From contig CAZROR010000027.1 of assembly GCA_964601765.1 (NCBI GenBank), positions 1 to 20,718 of the forward strand: DNA of 20,718 nucleotides. Reading direction: 5' to 3'. A program made the position numbers and the translations under genes. The notes beneath the pieces are model-generated. The model was given only the letters and a program-made list of their open reading frames with translations. It did no database searches and had not been told where the DNA came from. The stretch is from SZUA-181 sp964601765. GTDB taxonomy: Bacteria; Pseudomonadota; Zetaproteobacteria; Mariprofundales; Mariprofundaceae. How positions within the stretch are numbered: position 1 is the first letter of the stretch; the number at the start of each line of letters is the position of its first letter. Shown piece after piece: positions 1 to 8,109 of the stretch.

Positions 1-66
1 CAATCTTTGCAATCAGGGCATGCCATGCCATCATCCCGCGAACCTCTGCGGGGAGTAAACCTGAAC

Positions 67-1092
67 GTGACACATCCAGCACCGGACAAACCCATGCGCA
101 TCCTATCCGGCATGCGCCCCACTGGCAGACTTCATCTGGGCCACCTCAAGGGCGTGCTCGAAAACTGGCTCGCACTCCAACACGATCACCACTGCTTTTT
201 CTTCGCGGCGGACTGGCACGCACTGACAACCGATTATGCCCACCCGGAAATCGTTAAGGACACCATCTGGGACATGCTCGTGGACTGGCTGGCGACAGGG
301 CTCGACCCTGAGAAAAGCGTGATATTCATTCAGTCCGAGGTGCCGGAACATGCGGAGCTACACCTGCTGTTTTCATTCATCACGCCGCTGCCCTGGCTGG
401 AGCGCGTGCCCACCTACAAGGATCAGATCGAGCAGCTGCGCGAAAAAGACCTTGGCACCTATGGCTTTCTGGGTTACCCGCTCCTGCAGGCCGCGGACAT
501 CCTGATCTACCTGGCCGACGCCGTGCCGGTCGGCGAGGATCAGGTGCCGCATGTCGAGCTGACGCGGGAAGTGGCGCGACGCTTCAATTTCCTGTACCGC
601 AAACCGGATCAGCCGCTGTTTCCGGAGCCCAAATCCCTGCTCATGCCAGCCGCCAGGCTGCCGGGCCTGGACGGGCGCAAAATGAGCAAGTCGTACAGCA
701 ACACCATCGAGATTGCCGAGGAGTGGAAACAGACCGAGAAGAAGGTCAAAACCATGCCCACTGACCCGGCACGCGTGCGACGCTATGACCCCGGCACACC
801 GGAAAAGTGCCCGGTATGGGCCTTTCACAAGGTGTATTCGAGCGAGGAAGAACGTACAGAACTCCATGCCGGTTGCACCAGTGCCGCCATTGGCTGCCTG
901 GACTGCAAGAAAGTGCTCCTGCGTCACCTTGAGGAAGAGCTGCAGCCCATCCGCGAGCGGCGCGCAGACATCACGGCGCACATGGACGTCGTGCGCGACA
1001 TCGTGCGCGATGGCAATGAAAAGGCGCGCCGGGTTGCCGGGCGTACGATGGAAAAGGTGCGCAAAACCCTGAAGATGGGATACCGCGTGTAA
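67..1092 (+). CDS. trpS: Tryptophan--tRNA ligase (TrpRS)
   Basis: Class I aminoacyl-tRNA synthetase that charges tRNA-Trp with tryptophan using ATP in the cytosol. The HIGH-type motif appears as HLGH at residues 23-26 and the KMSKS loop is intact at residues 205-209, in the expected Rossmann context. The C-terminal part carries several cysteines (C-x6-C-x2-C) seen in a subset of TrpRS proteins. Length of about 341 residues is normal. The start is uncertain. GTG at 67 has GGGGAG about 11 bases upstream. ATG at 94 begins right at the conserved core but lacks a visible ribosome site. ATG at 25 is also open. It leads a trpS-scpA-scpB-rluB series, with only 4 bases between its stop and scpA. Function is secure; only the N-terminus is in doubt. 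Confidence 0.95.
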   Translation: MTHPAPDKPMRILSGMRPTGRLHLGHLKGVLENWLALQHDHHCFFFAADWHALTTDYAHPEIVKDTIWDMLVDWLATGLDPEKSVIFIQSEVPEHAELHLLFSFITPLPWLERVPTYKDQIEQLREKDLGTYGFLGYPLLQAADILIYLADAVPVGEDQVPHVELTREVARRFNFLYRKPDQPLFPEPKSLLMPAARLPGLDGRKMSKSYSNTIEIAEEWKQTEKKVKTMPTDPARVRRYDPGTPEKCPVWAFHKVYSSEEERTELHAGCTSAAIGCLDCKKVLLRHLEEELQPIRERRADITAHMDVVRDIVRDGNEKARRVAGRTMEKVRKTLKMGYRV

Positions 1093-1096
1093 GCCA

Positions 1097-1858
1097 ATGA
1101 GCGACACGGACAGCAACAACCCCGAACAGATAGCCACTGCGGCATCCCTTCCCCCTGTCCGGCTGGATGCATTCGAGGGCCCGCTCGATGTTCTGTTGCA
1201 TCTCATCCGCAACCAGGAAATGGACATCTTCGACATCCCCATCGCCACACTGACAGCGCAGTACCTGGACATCATCGAAGCACAGAAAAGTCTCGATCTT
1301 GAGGTGGCCGGCGACTATCTGGTCGTGGCCAGCAGCCTGATGCAGCTGAAAAGCCGCATGCTGCTGCCCAGGCCAGAGGTGGATGAGGAAGGTGAGGAAA
1401 TCGACCCGCGGGCCGAGCTTGTCGCGCAACTGCTTGCCTACGAGCAATACCGCATGCTGGCCGAGGAACTCGACGAATATCCACGCGTTGGCCGCGATGT
1501 TGCCGTGCGTGGGGCCTTTCCTGAATCTGAGCTCGTCGAACGGCCGGAGCCCGAACCCGATCTCGATGCGCTGATACTGGCCTTCAGACGTGTCCTGACA
1601 CGTGTGGGCGGCACTGTTCGGCACCACATTTTCATGGATACGATGAGCATCCGCGAACAGATGAGCCGTATTGTCGAGCGCCTTGCGCGCGGCGGCATCC
1701 AGCTTGATGAGTTCCTGCGCGACCAGCCGGGGCGCGAGGCGCTCGTCACCACCCTGATGGCCATCCTCGAGCTCTGGCGACAACACGCCATCACCATCGT
1801 GCAAACCGACTGTTACGGGCCCGTCAGCCTGCTGCCATGCGAAAAGGAGGCAGCATGA
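1097..1858 (+). CDS. scpA: Segregation and condensation protein A
   Basis: Kleisin subunit of the SMC-ScpAB condensin-like complex, which organises and segregates the chromosome. The N-terminal domain shows the family hallmark EGPLDVLLHLI (about residues 27-37) followed by the MDIFDIPI stretch. The C-terminal winged-helix region (about 180-250) carries the MSIREQM helix and the segment ending near AITIVQ that binds the SMC head. The length of 253 residues is typical. The stop overlaps the scpB start by 4 bases (ATGA), so the partner subunits are translationally coupled. The ribosome site before ATG 1097 is weak, which suggests coupling to trpS as well. No smc gene lies in the window. Confidence 0.96.
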   Translation: MSDTDSNNPEQIATAASLPPVRLDAFEGPLDVLLHLIRNQEMDIFDIPIATLTAQYLDIIEAQKSLDLEVAGDYLVVASSLMQLKSRMLLPRPEVDEEGEEIDPRAELVAQLLAYEQYRMLAEELDEYPRVGRDVAVRGAFPESELVERPEPEPDLDALILAFRRVLTRVGGTVRHHIFMDTMSIREQMSRIVERLARGGIQLDEFLRDQPGREALVTTLMAILELWRQHAITIVQTDCYGPVSLLPCEKEAA

Positions 1859-2511
1859 ACCTTGCCTGCCGACTTGAGGCCCTGATCCTCGCCAGCGACG
1901 AACCGATCAACATCCAGAAGCTCAGGGAAATCCTCGATGAAGGAACATCCTCATCGGATATTCGCCAGGCGCTGGCAGAGCTGGAAACGCATTACAGTGA
2001 ACGTGGCATCCGCCTGCAGCAGATCGCGGGAGGCTGGCAGTTCCGCACTGCGCCCGAATGTGCCCCCATCGTGCAAAAACTGTGGCAGACACGGCCTGCG
2101 CGGCTCTCGCGCTCAATGCTCGAAACGCTGGCGATCATCGCCTATCGCCAGCCCACAACCCGCGCGGAAATCGAGGCCCTGCGTGGTGTGAGAATATCGA
2201 GCGGCATGCTGGCCAGTCTGCAGGAGCGGGGCTGGGTGCGCGTACTGGGACGCAAGGAAGTGCCGGGCCGGCCACATCTGTACGGAACAGGCAAACAGTT
2301 CCTGATAGACTTCGGCCTGGACAGCCTCAGCGACCTGCCCGATTCCAGCCAGCTCATGGACGACGAGGAACTCATTGCCGCAGCACAACAGCAAACACAC
2401 GACACTTCCCCGGCCACGGAAGAGCAGGAAACAGACGAAGGTGCAGAGGCCAAAAAGCCCGAGGGCGCCCGCGAGAAAGTCACCGGGTCCAAGGCAGGCG
2501 AACACACCTGA
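1855..2511 (+). CDS. scpB: Segregation and condensation protein B
   Basis: Dimeric winged-helix partner of ScpA in the SMC-ScpAB complex. Two winged-helix domains are recognisable. The second carries the LETLAIIAYRQP motif (about residues 88-99) and the conserved GRPHLYGTG turn (about 140-148) typical of ScpB. The start at 1855 is fixed by a strong AGGAGG at 1845-1850 and by the ATGA overlap with scpA; an upstream in-frame ATG at 1837 lies before that ribosome site and is unlikely. The last 45 or so residues are a low-complexity acidic tail. The same DNA also encodes the start of rluB in the +1 frame. The length of 218 residues is normal. Confidence 0.95.
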   Translation: MNLACRLEALILASDEPINIQKLREILDEGTSSSDIRQALAELETHYSERGIRLQQIAGGWQFRTAPECAPIVQKLWQTRPARLSRSMLETLAIIAYRQPTTRAEIEALRGVRISSGMLASLQERGWVRVLGRKEVPGRPHLYGTGKQFLIDFGLDSLSDLPDSSQLMDDEELIAAAQQQTHDTSPATEEQETDEGAEAKKPEGAREKVTGSKAGEHT

Positions 2512-3217
2512 GCGCCTGAACAGGTATCTGGCCCACTGCGGCCTGTGCTCCCGCCGTGAGGCGGATCGCTGGATTCGCGACGGCCGCGTGGGCATCAACG
2601 GAACGCCTGTTACGGTGCTCGGCACGCAAGTTGCGCCCGGCGACCGCGTTACGGTTGATGGCAAGCCGGTTCGCCCCGTTCCCCGCCACACGTACATTCT
2701 GTATCACAAGCCGCGCGGCCTGATGTGCTCACGCCGGGACGATCGCGGCCGGCCACTGATCTACGATGCCATCAAGGTCGGCGCAAGCGTGCAGTCCGTC
2801 GGCAGGCTGGACATGGACAGCGAAGGGCTGCTTTTACTCACGGATGATGGCACCCTGGCCAAACGGCTCACACATCCAGCCACCGCCCTGCCCCGCACCT
2901 ACCGCGTTCGCGTAGGAGGAAGGGTTGATCTGCAAACACTGGAAAGGCTCCACGCCGGTGGCGGCAATATCGGCCGGGGGGAAACCAGTGACCCGTGGGA
3001 GGTGACAGTTGAGGCCGAAAGCCGGGGGCATACCTGGCTGAAAATTACGCTGCATCGGGGTCGCTGGCGCGAAGTACGACGTACGCTTACGGCCTGCGGC
3101 CATCCGGTTCGCCGGCTCATTCGCACACACTTTGGCCCACTGGCTCTGGGTGCGCTGCCTGTCGGGCGATGGCGCAATCTCGGCCCGGATGAGGTGGCAC
3201 GGCTAAAGGAGCTGTAG
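2441..3217 (+). CDS. rluB: 23S rRNA pseudouridine synthase, RluB type
   Basis: Pseudouridine synthase of the RsuA/RluB family. In E. coli RluB makes pseudouridine 2605 of 23S rRNA. An S4 RNA-binding domain (about residues 24-73 from GTG 2441) is followed by the catalytic domain. The catalytic aspartate is D124 in GRLDMDSEG, and the family-typical GRWREVRR and HPVRRLIR segments follow. Family membership is clear; RluB rather than RluE or RsuA is inferred from the position after scpB. The start is uncertain. GTG 2441 has an AGGA-like site about 11 bases upstream, and TTG 2375 is also open. Either way the gene begins inside scpB, overlapping it by 71 or 137 bases. The N-terminal extension is very basic, rich in Lys, Arg and Pro. 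Confidence 0.9.
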   Translation: MQRPKSPRAPARKSPGPRQANTPERLNRYLAHCGLCSRREADRWIRDGRVGINGTPVTVLGTQVAPGDRVTVDGKPVRPVPRHTYILYHKPRGLMCSRRDDRGRPLIYDAIKVGASVQSVGRLDMDSEGLLLLTDDGTLAKRLTHPATALPRTYRVRVGGRVDLQTLERLHAGGGNIGRGETSDPWEVTVEAESRGHTWLKITLHRGRWREVRRTLTACGHPVRRLIRTHFGPLALGALPVGRWRNLGPDEVARLKEL

Positions 3218-3218
3218 G

Positions 3219-3237
3219 AAGCCGTCGGCTTTACTTC
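3219..3237 (+). terminator. Weak hairpin after rluB
   Basis: A 5-bp inverted repeat (AAGCC, loop GTC, GGCTT at 3219-3231) begins two bases after the rluB stop and is followed by a T-rich run (TACTTCTTT). It may be a weak intrinsic terminator closing the trpS-rluB series. The stem is short, so this is a low-confidence call. Confidence 0.3.
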
Positions 3238-3294
3238 TTTCAGGCGCCACGTAGATTCCCTTGGTTTTCCAGTCGGGATTTTACGGGAGAAGCC

Positions 3295-4026
3295 ATGGCG
3301 CAGGGTGTGAAGGCCCGCCTCAGTCCATTGCAGATTTATCACGTGCTGCTATCCGCCTATGGGCCGCAGCACTGGTGGCCGGCTGACACGCCGTTCGAGG
3401 TCATGGTCGGGGCAATTCTCACCCAGAACACAAGCTGGACCAATGTCGAAAAGGCCATCACCAACCTTAAATTCGAAAACCTGATGGATGCCCGGCACAT
3501 CCTTGACTGCGCGCCCGATCACCTTGCAGAGGTAATCCGGCCGACAGGATTCTACCGCCAGAAAGCCACCCGCCTGAATGCACTGTGCATGTTTTACCTG
3601 GAGCATGGCTGTGAACAGCAGCTCAGGCGCTGGCCAGCCACGAGTTTGAGGCAGCGCATGCTCAAGGTGCACGGCATCGGGCCGGAAACGGCGGACTCGA
3701 TTCTGCTATATGCGCTGAACAAGCCGGTGTTTGTCATCGATGCCTACACAGCCCGTATTTTCTCGCGTCTGGGCATGCTTGAACGACAATCGGCTTATGC
3801 TGATACACAGGCATTTTTCCATGCCCGCCTGCCGCGAAGCATCCCGATTTTCCAGGAGTTTCACGCCCTGATCGTCGCCCATGCAAAGCGATTCTGTCGG
3901 AGCAGGCCGCTCTGTCCCGGCTGCCCGCTTGCCGCAAGCTGCGCCTATGCCTCCGCCGGAAACCAGGAGCACGACATGGCCCATGAGGCACAGCCCCGTG
4001 CCCAGGCGGAAAACACGACGGCCTGA
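3295..4026 (+). CDS. Endonuclease III-family DNA glycosylase, MagIII-like
   Basis: HhH-GPD superfamily base-excision repair protein of 243 residues. The helix-hairpin-helix is at about 124-134 (KVHGIGPETAD), and the catalytic aspartate is D149 in VIDAYTARI. The lysine that makes endonuclease III a beta-lyase (expected in GxGxKTA) is replaced by E131, which points to a monofunctional glycosylase. Its N-terminus (WWP, FEVMVGAILTQNT, then IRPTGFYRQKA) resembles Helicobacter pylori MagIII, a 3-methyladenine DNA glycosylase, as I remember it. Unlike that protein, it keeps a four-cysteine iron-sulfur loop (C201, C207, C210, C216; C-x5-C-x2-C-x5-C). ATG 3295 has GGGAGA four bases upstream. It stands 77 bases after rluB and 85 before uvrC. 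The substrate, alkylated purine, is inferred. Confidence 0.85.
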   Translation: MAQGVKARLSPLQIYHVLLSAYGPQHWWPADTPFEVMVGAILTQNTSWTNVEKAITNLKFENLMDARHILDCAPDHLAEVIRPTGFYRQKATRLNALCMFYLEHGCEQQLRRWPATSLRQRMLKVHGIGPETADSILLYALNKPVFVIDAYTARIFSRLGMLERQSAYADTQAFFHARLPRSIPIFQEFHALIVAHAKRFCRSRPLCPGCPLAASCAYASAGNQEHDMAHEAQPRAQAENTTA

Positions 4027-4111
4027 CCTTACAAAGATTGACTGCCGGCATCAGGAAAAACAACAGGTGGCTCCTGGCTTTGTGAAAAATCCTGGCTAGC
4101 CTTCTTCCGCC

Positions 4112-5932
4112 ATGTGGATTCAGCCCCCGATAGACCTGAAGTGCCTGCCACAGGAACCCGGCATCTACCGTATGCTCGATGCTAGGCGCAAGGTGTTGTA
4201 TATCGGCAAGGCGCGAAATCTGAGAAAACGCGTTTCCAGCTACTTCCGGCGCCAACCCGATTCACCGCGTACAGAGGCCATGGCCACGCAAGTGCGAGAT
4301 GTAGATGTCACGGTCACGCCATCCGAGGCCGAAGCGCTGATCCTGGAGCACAATCTCATCAAGCAGCTGAAGCCGCGCTACAACATACTGCTCAGGGATG
4401 CAAAGTCATACCCGTATATTCTGCTCACTGATGAGGCTTATCCCCGCCTGCGCCTGTATCGCGGCGCCCGCAAACGGCCCGGAGAGTATTTCGGGCCATT
4501 CCCCAATGCCGGCGCCGTTCATACCACGCTACACGTGATGCAAAAGGCATTTCTGCTCAGGGATTGCGAGAACAGCGTGTTTGCCAACCGGTCACGGCCA
4601 TGCATGCAGCATCAGATCGGCCGCTGCAGCGCGCCTTGTTGTGATGCTGTCTCTCGCCGTGAATACGAAATGCAGGTGGCACAGGCGCGCACCTTCCTCC
4701 AGGGAAAGGAGGCCGGGCTTATCAGGCAATGGGAGCGGGACATGCAGCGGGCTGCAGAACGCATGGCCTTCGAGGAAGCGGCGCTGTTGCGTGATCGCAT
4801 CCGTGCGCTTCGTACTATCCTGGCCGGCAATGATACGCGCAGGCTGCCGGAGGATGCCGATGCGATTCAGATTCTTCGGCATGCAGGCGGTGTCATCGCC
4901 TGCATCGGCGTACGCCGGGCCGGCCGCGACCTTGGCATACACACGGTGCGGATAGAACAAGCACAGGATGCGGAGAACCTGGAAATCCTGCATCCGCTAG
5001 TGATCGAACGTTATCGTAATGAGGAAGTGCCGGCAGAGGTTCTCGTGGAGCTGCCCAAAACCGAGGCACAGATATTGCAGAAGCTGCTGTACCTGTTGAA
5101 ACCGAACGGAAAGATGCGTGTTCAGGCGCCACAACGAGGCGACCGTCTGCAGTGGATGCAACGGGTTCGACATGCCGGAGAGCAGTCGCTGGCAGCGCGG
5201 GCCGCCACATCACAGCAGGCTGCCTTTGTCGCCCTGGCGGAATTGCTCGGCCTGCCGGATACGCCCCGCAGCCTTGCGGCCGTAGACAATGCACATCTTG
5301 GGGGCAGACAGACAGTAGCGGCCATCGTATATGCAGGATGGGATGGCCCGGACAAGGCACATTACCGTCGCTACAAACTTGATGACATACCAGGCGGCGA
5401 CGACTACGCCGCCATGCAGGCCGTGCTGACGAGGTTTTTCCGGGCCATGAACGAAGAGACAATCCCCCGTCCCGACCTGATGCTGATCGATGGCGGACGC
5501 GGGCAGCTCTCGGTTGCCCTGCAGGCAGCCGCAGATGCAGGGCTCAGTGCGCTCCGGCTTGTCGGTGTTGCCAAGGGTGCTGTGCGCAAAACCGGAAATG
5601 AAACACTATGGCCGGGATGGCTGGGAGAGGCTCCAGGTATTGGTCGGCCGATCAGGCCCGGAATACATTCCCCCGCCCTGCTGCTGATTGCCCGAGTGCG
5701 CGATGAGGCGCACCGGTTTGCCGGTACCTACATGCGCAAACGTAAAAAAAAGAGCATGTTTACATCACAGCTGGATAGTATCCCCGGTATTGGCCCGGCC
5801 AGGCGCACGGCGTTGCTTCGTCACTTTGGCGGCATCGAAGGGGTCAAAAAAGCAAGCCGTGAACAGCTCGCCGCTGTCGATGGGTTCTCGGAGAAGCTGG
5901 CAGAGCGATTGTTCACCCAGCTCCACCGATAA
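4112..5932 (+). CDS. uvrC: Excinuclease ABC subunit C
   Basis: Nuclease subunit of UvrABC nucleotide excision repair, which cuts on both sides of bulky lesions. The 606 residues show every expected domain. The GIY-YIG nuclease for the 3' cut has GIY at 17-19 and YIG at 30-32. A UvrB-binding UVR motif lies at about 201-236. The RNase H-like nuclease for the 5' cut has D392, D460 (LIDGGRGQ) and H534 (RDEAHRF), which I align to the E. coli D399/D466/H538 triad. A double helix-hairpin-helix ends the protein (about 553-605). The segment around D392 is unusual: DNAH and then GGR, where most UvrC have FDISH or FDNSH and then GE. No purine-rich ribosome site precedes ATG 4112. It is the last plus-strand gene before a strong hairpin. 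Confidence 0.95.
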   Translation: MWIQPPIDLKCLPQEPGIYRMLDARRKVLYIGKARNLRKRVSSYFRRQPDSPRTEAMATQVRDVDVTVTPSEAEALILEHNLIKQLKPRYNILLRDAKSYPYILLTDEAYPRLRLYRGARKRPGEYFGPFPNAGAVHTTLHVMQKAFLLRDCENSVFANRSRPCMQHQIGRCSAPCCDAVSRREYEMQVAQARTFLQGKEAGLIRQWERDMQRAAERMAFEEAALLRDRIRALRTILAGNDTRRLPEDADAIQILRHAGGVIACIGVRRAGRDLGIHTVRIEQAQDAENLEILHPLVIERYRNEEVPAEVLVELPKTEAQILQKLLYLLKPNGKMRVQAPQRGDRLQWMQRVRHAGEQSLAARAATSQQAAFVALAELLGLPDTPRSLAAVDNAHLGGRQTVAAIVYAGWDGPDKAHYRRYKLDDIPGGDDYAAMQAVLTRFFRAMNEETIPRPDLMLIDGGRGQLSVALQAAADAGLSALRLVGVAKGAVRKTGNETLWPGWLGEAPGIGRPIRPGIHSPALLLIARVRDEAHRFAGTYMRKRKKKSMFTSQLDSIPGIGPARRTALLRHFGGIEGVKKASREQLAAVDGFSEKLAERLFTQLHR

Positions 5933-5937
5933 TACAT

Positions 5938-5963
5938 CCGCGCCGGCATGAAAGCCGGCGCGG
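5938..5963. terminator. Bidirectional hairpin between convergent genes
   Basis: A perfect 10-bp GC-rich inverted repeat (CCGCGCCGGC, loop ATGAAA, GCCGGCGCGG) starts 6 bases after the uvrC stop and ends 8 bases before the stop of the convergent TPR gene. Neither side has a long T tract, but position and stem strength suggest it ends transcription from both directions. Confidence 0.6.
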
Positions 5964-5970
5964 GAGAAAA

Positions 5971-6624
5971 TTAGCGTAGGTGAGCAGGGAGCTTGTCGAG
6001 CAGGGCCTGGGCCTCCGCCTTTCTTCCCTTGGAGTAGACGGGCCGTTCTTCCACTGCTGGCAACGCAATCACCTTTTTCAGATAGGGTACTGCCTTCTTG
6101 TATTTCTTTTTCTCCACCCAGTAGTCGCCCATGAAGAAATTCGCATCCATATCATCCGGCGCAATCTCCAGCGCCTTGTTCAGGTATTCCAATGCCTTGT
6201 CATCATCCCCGAAGCCGATGGGCCAACCTGGGGTCATGTAGTAGAAGCTGCCCAGTGAAGTATAGATTGAACCATGCATGGCCTTGGGATCGATCTTTTC
6301 GGCCGCCAGCAGCAAATCGCGTGCTTCCTTCATCAGCGACAACGCTCCCAGCCCTCCCTTGGCTCCGGCATAGGTGGACTTGATAATCGCCTCCCAAATC
6401 AGGGGCTCAGCCTTGCCGGGGTTGGCGACACTCAATGCATGTGCACGTTCAGCCAGCGCGGCAAAGGCATCCTCCTGCTGGTCCTCAGGCATCTGATACT
6501 TGATCCTGGCCCATTCAAGCTGCAGGGCATGCACGTCGTCATCCAGTGTTCCTGCCGCCCAGGCGGATGGCAAGGCCAGCAGCAGTGCGGCAAACATCAT
6601 GGGTGATAAAAGGCGTTTCAGCAT
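5971..6624 (-). CDS. Exported tetratricopeptide-repeat protein
   Basis: Protein of 217 residues with a clear N-terminal signal peptide: Lys/Arg at 3-4, a hydrophobic core at about 9-18, and a likely cleavage after the AWA at 21-23. It should therefore be periplasmic. TPR-like helical pairs cover roughly residues 110-190, including a segment with PGWPIGFGDDDKALEYL and a KAVPYLKK repeat. TPRs are protein-interaction scaffolds; no enzyme motif is visible. ATG 6624 is preferred over GTG 6627 because AGGAG sits 6 bases upstream. It lies 23 bases downstream of the SDR gene in the same direction, so it may be the last gene of the HDO operon, though it could be an unrelated passenger. Specific function unknown. 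Confidence 0.8.
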   Translation of the reverse strand: MLKRLLSPMMFAALLLALPSAWAAGTLDDDVHALQLEWARIKYQMPEDQQEDAFAALAERAHALSVANPGKAEPLIWEAIIKSTYAGAKGGLGALSLMKEARDLLLAAEKIDPKAMHGSIYTSLGSFYYMTPGWPIGFGDDDKALEYLNKALEIAPDDMDANFFMGDYWVEKKKYKKAVPYLKKVIALPAVEERPVYSKGRKAEAQALLDKLPAHLR

Positions 6625-6647
6625 CACGTTCTCCTTACTTCAGTGAT

Positions 6648-7442
6648 TCAGTTTTCTTCGCCACGAGCAAAGCGCGCAGCGATACGATTCTGCCCGGCCA
6701 GTATACGGTCGACCAGACGTGGAAACATCACGTTGATGCGTACAAAAAGCGCTTCCGGAAAACCAAAATAAATATCCTTGCAGTCATTATCAATCGCATG
6801 GATAATCTTTTTGATGACATCTTCCGGTGAGTCCATGTTCATCCGTGTGGCCTTACCCATACGCATGACAGCATCAGTATTCATCGGTGTTTTCACCGCG
6901 CGCGGGGCGATATAGGTAACCTTGACACCGGTATCGCGCAATTCGCGGCGCAACGCCTCGGAAAAGCCACGCAGCCCGAATTTGCTGGCCGAATAGGCCG
7001 TAAAATAGGCAAATCCGATAGAGCCGAAAATCGAGCCAACATTCACGATGCGGCCGGCATTCCGGGCAAGCATCCCGGGCAACAAAGCCCGTGCCAGCCA
7101 CATGGGTGCCAGCAGATTGACATGCATAAGCATTTCCAGCCGCTCGGGCGACTCATCTTCAAAGGCTGCAAAGCTATTGACCCCGGCCAGATTGATCAGC
7201 AGATCCACCCCGCCCAGCAGCCTGGTGCATTCTCTGGTGACAACTTCACAGCCTTTGGCAGAAGACAAATCACCGGTAACAGCATGTGCGTCTTTCACCC
7301 GTTTGGCGATTGCCTCCAGGGCCTCGGTGTTTGCATCCACCAGCGCCAGTTTCGCCCCCCGAGAGGCCAGCTCGCCGGCAAGAATACTGCCCATGCCACC
7401 GGCAGCGCCGGTAAGCACAACGCGCTTGTTTCTAAGCTCCAT
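6648..7442 (-). CDS. Short-chain dehydrogenase/reductase (SDR)
   Basis: Classical SDR of 264 residues. The cofactor motif TGAAGGMG is at 11-18, and D36 at the end of the second beta strand favours NAD(H) over NADP(H). The NNAG motif appears as NLAG (84-87). The catalytic residues are S137, Y150 and K154 (YSASK). The last 60 residues are hydrophobic and basic and may touch the membrane or a lipid-like substrate. ATG 7442 follows the upstream HDO stop by one base, with an AGGAGGGG ribosome site inside the HDO gene, so the two are co-translated. In this operon it probably interconverts an alcohol and a carbonyl on the pathway intermediate. The substrate cannot be read from sequence. Confidence 0.88.
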   Translation of the reverse strand: MELRNKRVVLTGAAGGMGSILAGELASRGAKLALVDANTEALEAIAKRVKDAHAVTGDLSSAKGCEVVTRECTRLLGGVDLLINLAGVNSFAAFEDESPERLEMLMHVNLLAPMWLARALLPGMLARNAGRIVNVGSIFGSIGFAYFTAYSASKFGLRGFSEALRRELRDTGVKVTYIAPRAVKTPMNTDAVMRMGKATRMNMDSPEDVIKKIIHAIDNDCKDIYFGFPEALFVRINVMFPRLVDRILAGQNRIAARFARGEEN

Positions 7443-7443
7443 A

Positions 7444-8109
7444 TCAGTTCCCCTCCTGTGGGATCATGGGCAGGGAGCGGAAAATGTCCCCGTATAGCTT
7501 GTAAAAAACCCGGGCACAATGGATGACAGCCTGTCGATCACCTTCATCCTCGAGCCGGTTAACCAGCTTCTCATAGAAGCCCACATGACCGACGTCCAGC
7601 GAACCATGCGAGTTCAAATAGCTGAAGGCCTGTTTGGGAAGCCCTAACTCGGACTGTAGTGCAGCGGCAGCCTTTGTGGCCAGCGCCACACTTGTTCCTT
7701 CCAGTACCAGCACCATACCAAAGAAACCGACCGGATTGCGACGATGTACCGTATCATAGGCATAGGCAACCATCACCTCGGTTGCCAGGCCGGGCTGCCC
7801 CTGCCTCACGGCTTCCTTGTCTCCACCACAGGCCGCAATATCGTTCAGCACCCATTCCTGATGACCCATTTCCTCTTCGATATACTCACCAACAGCCTCC
7901 CGCAGCCATTCCAGCCGCTCCGGCAAACGACTACCACAGGCCATCAGCAATGGTGTGGTGTGCTTTACATGGTGATAGGCCTGAGTAAGAAAGGCGATAT
8001 AGCTTTCCAGCCCAAGCTTTCCAGCCACTCCCTGCTGAATAAAGGGAATCGACAACAGATCCGCGCGCGCATCTTCTGTCGCTGCAATTAATTGGTCATA
8101 AAAACTCAT
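7444..8109 (-). CDS. Heme-oxygenase-like diiron oxidase (TenA/PqqC-fold)
   Basis: All-helical protein of 221 residues from the TenA/THI-4/PqqC/heme-oxygenase fold. Such genes are often labelled TenA or transcriptional regulator. The metal-ligand pattern of heme-oxygenase-like diiron oxidases (HDOs, such as the alkene-forming UndA) is present: E80-x2-H83, then E137, then H168-x3-D172-x2-H175. The cysteine expected in thiaminase-type TenA is not obvious. HDOs use O2 for decarboxylation, N-oxygenation or C-C cleavage. ATG 8109 directly abuts the ligase stop (TGAATG), with GAGGAG six bases upstream. Being next to an acyl-activating enzyme suggests an acyl-derived substrate. The reaction is not determined here. 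Confidence 0.82.
   Translation of the reverse strand: MSFYDQLIAATEDARADLLSIPFIQQGVAGKLGLESYIAFLTQAYHHVKHTTPLLMACGSRLPERLEWLREAVGEYIEEEMGHQEWVLNDIAACGGDKEAVRQGQPGLATEVMVAYAYDTVHRRNPVGFFGMVLVLEGTSVALATKAAAALQSELGLPKQAFSYLNSHGSLDVGHVGFYEKLVNRLEDEGDRQAVIHCARVFYKLYGDIFRSLPMIPQEGN

Noticed and set aside
1..66. Possible longer trpS from TTG 7 or ATG 25
   Set aside because: The extra residues are not part of the conserved TrpRS fold and precede the GGGGAG site; kept only as an alternative start.
373..1275. Minus-strand open frame of 300 codons
   Set aside because: Antisense to trpS and scpA, with no domain signature or ribosome site.
4072..4097. Direct repeat TCCTGGCT, two copies 18 bases apart before uvrC
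   Set aside because: Too short and only two copies; no sign of a CRISPR, iteron or operator array.
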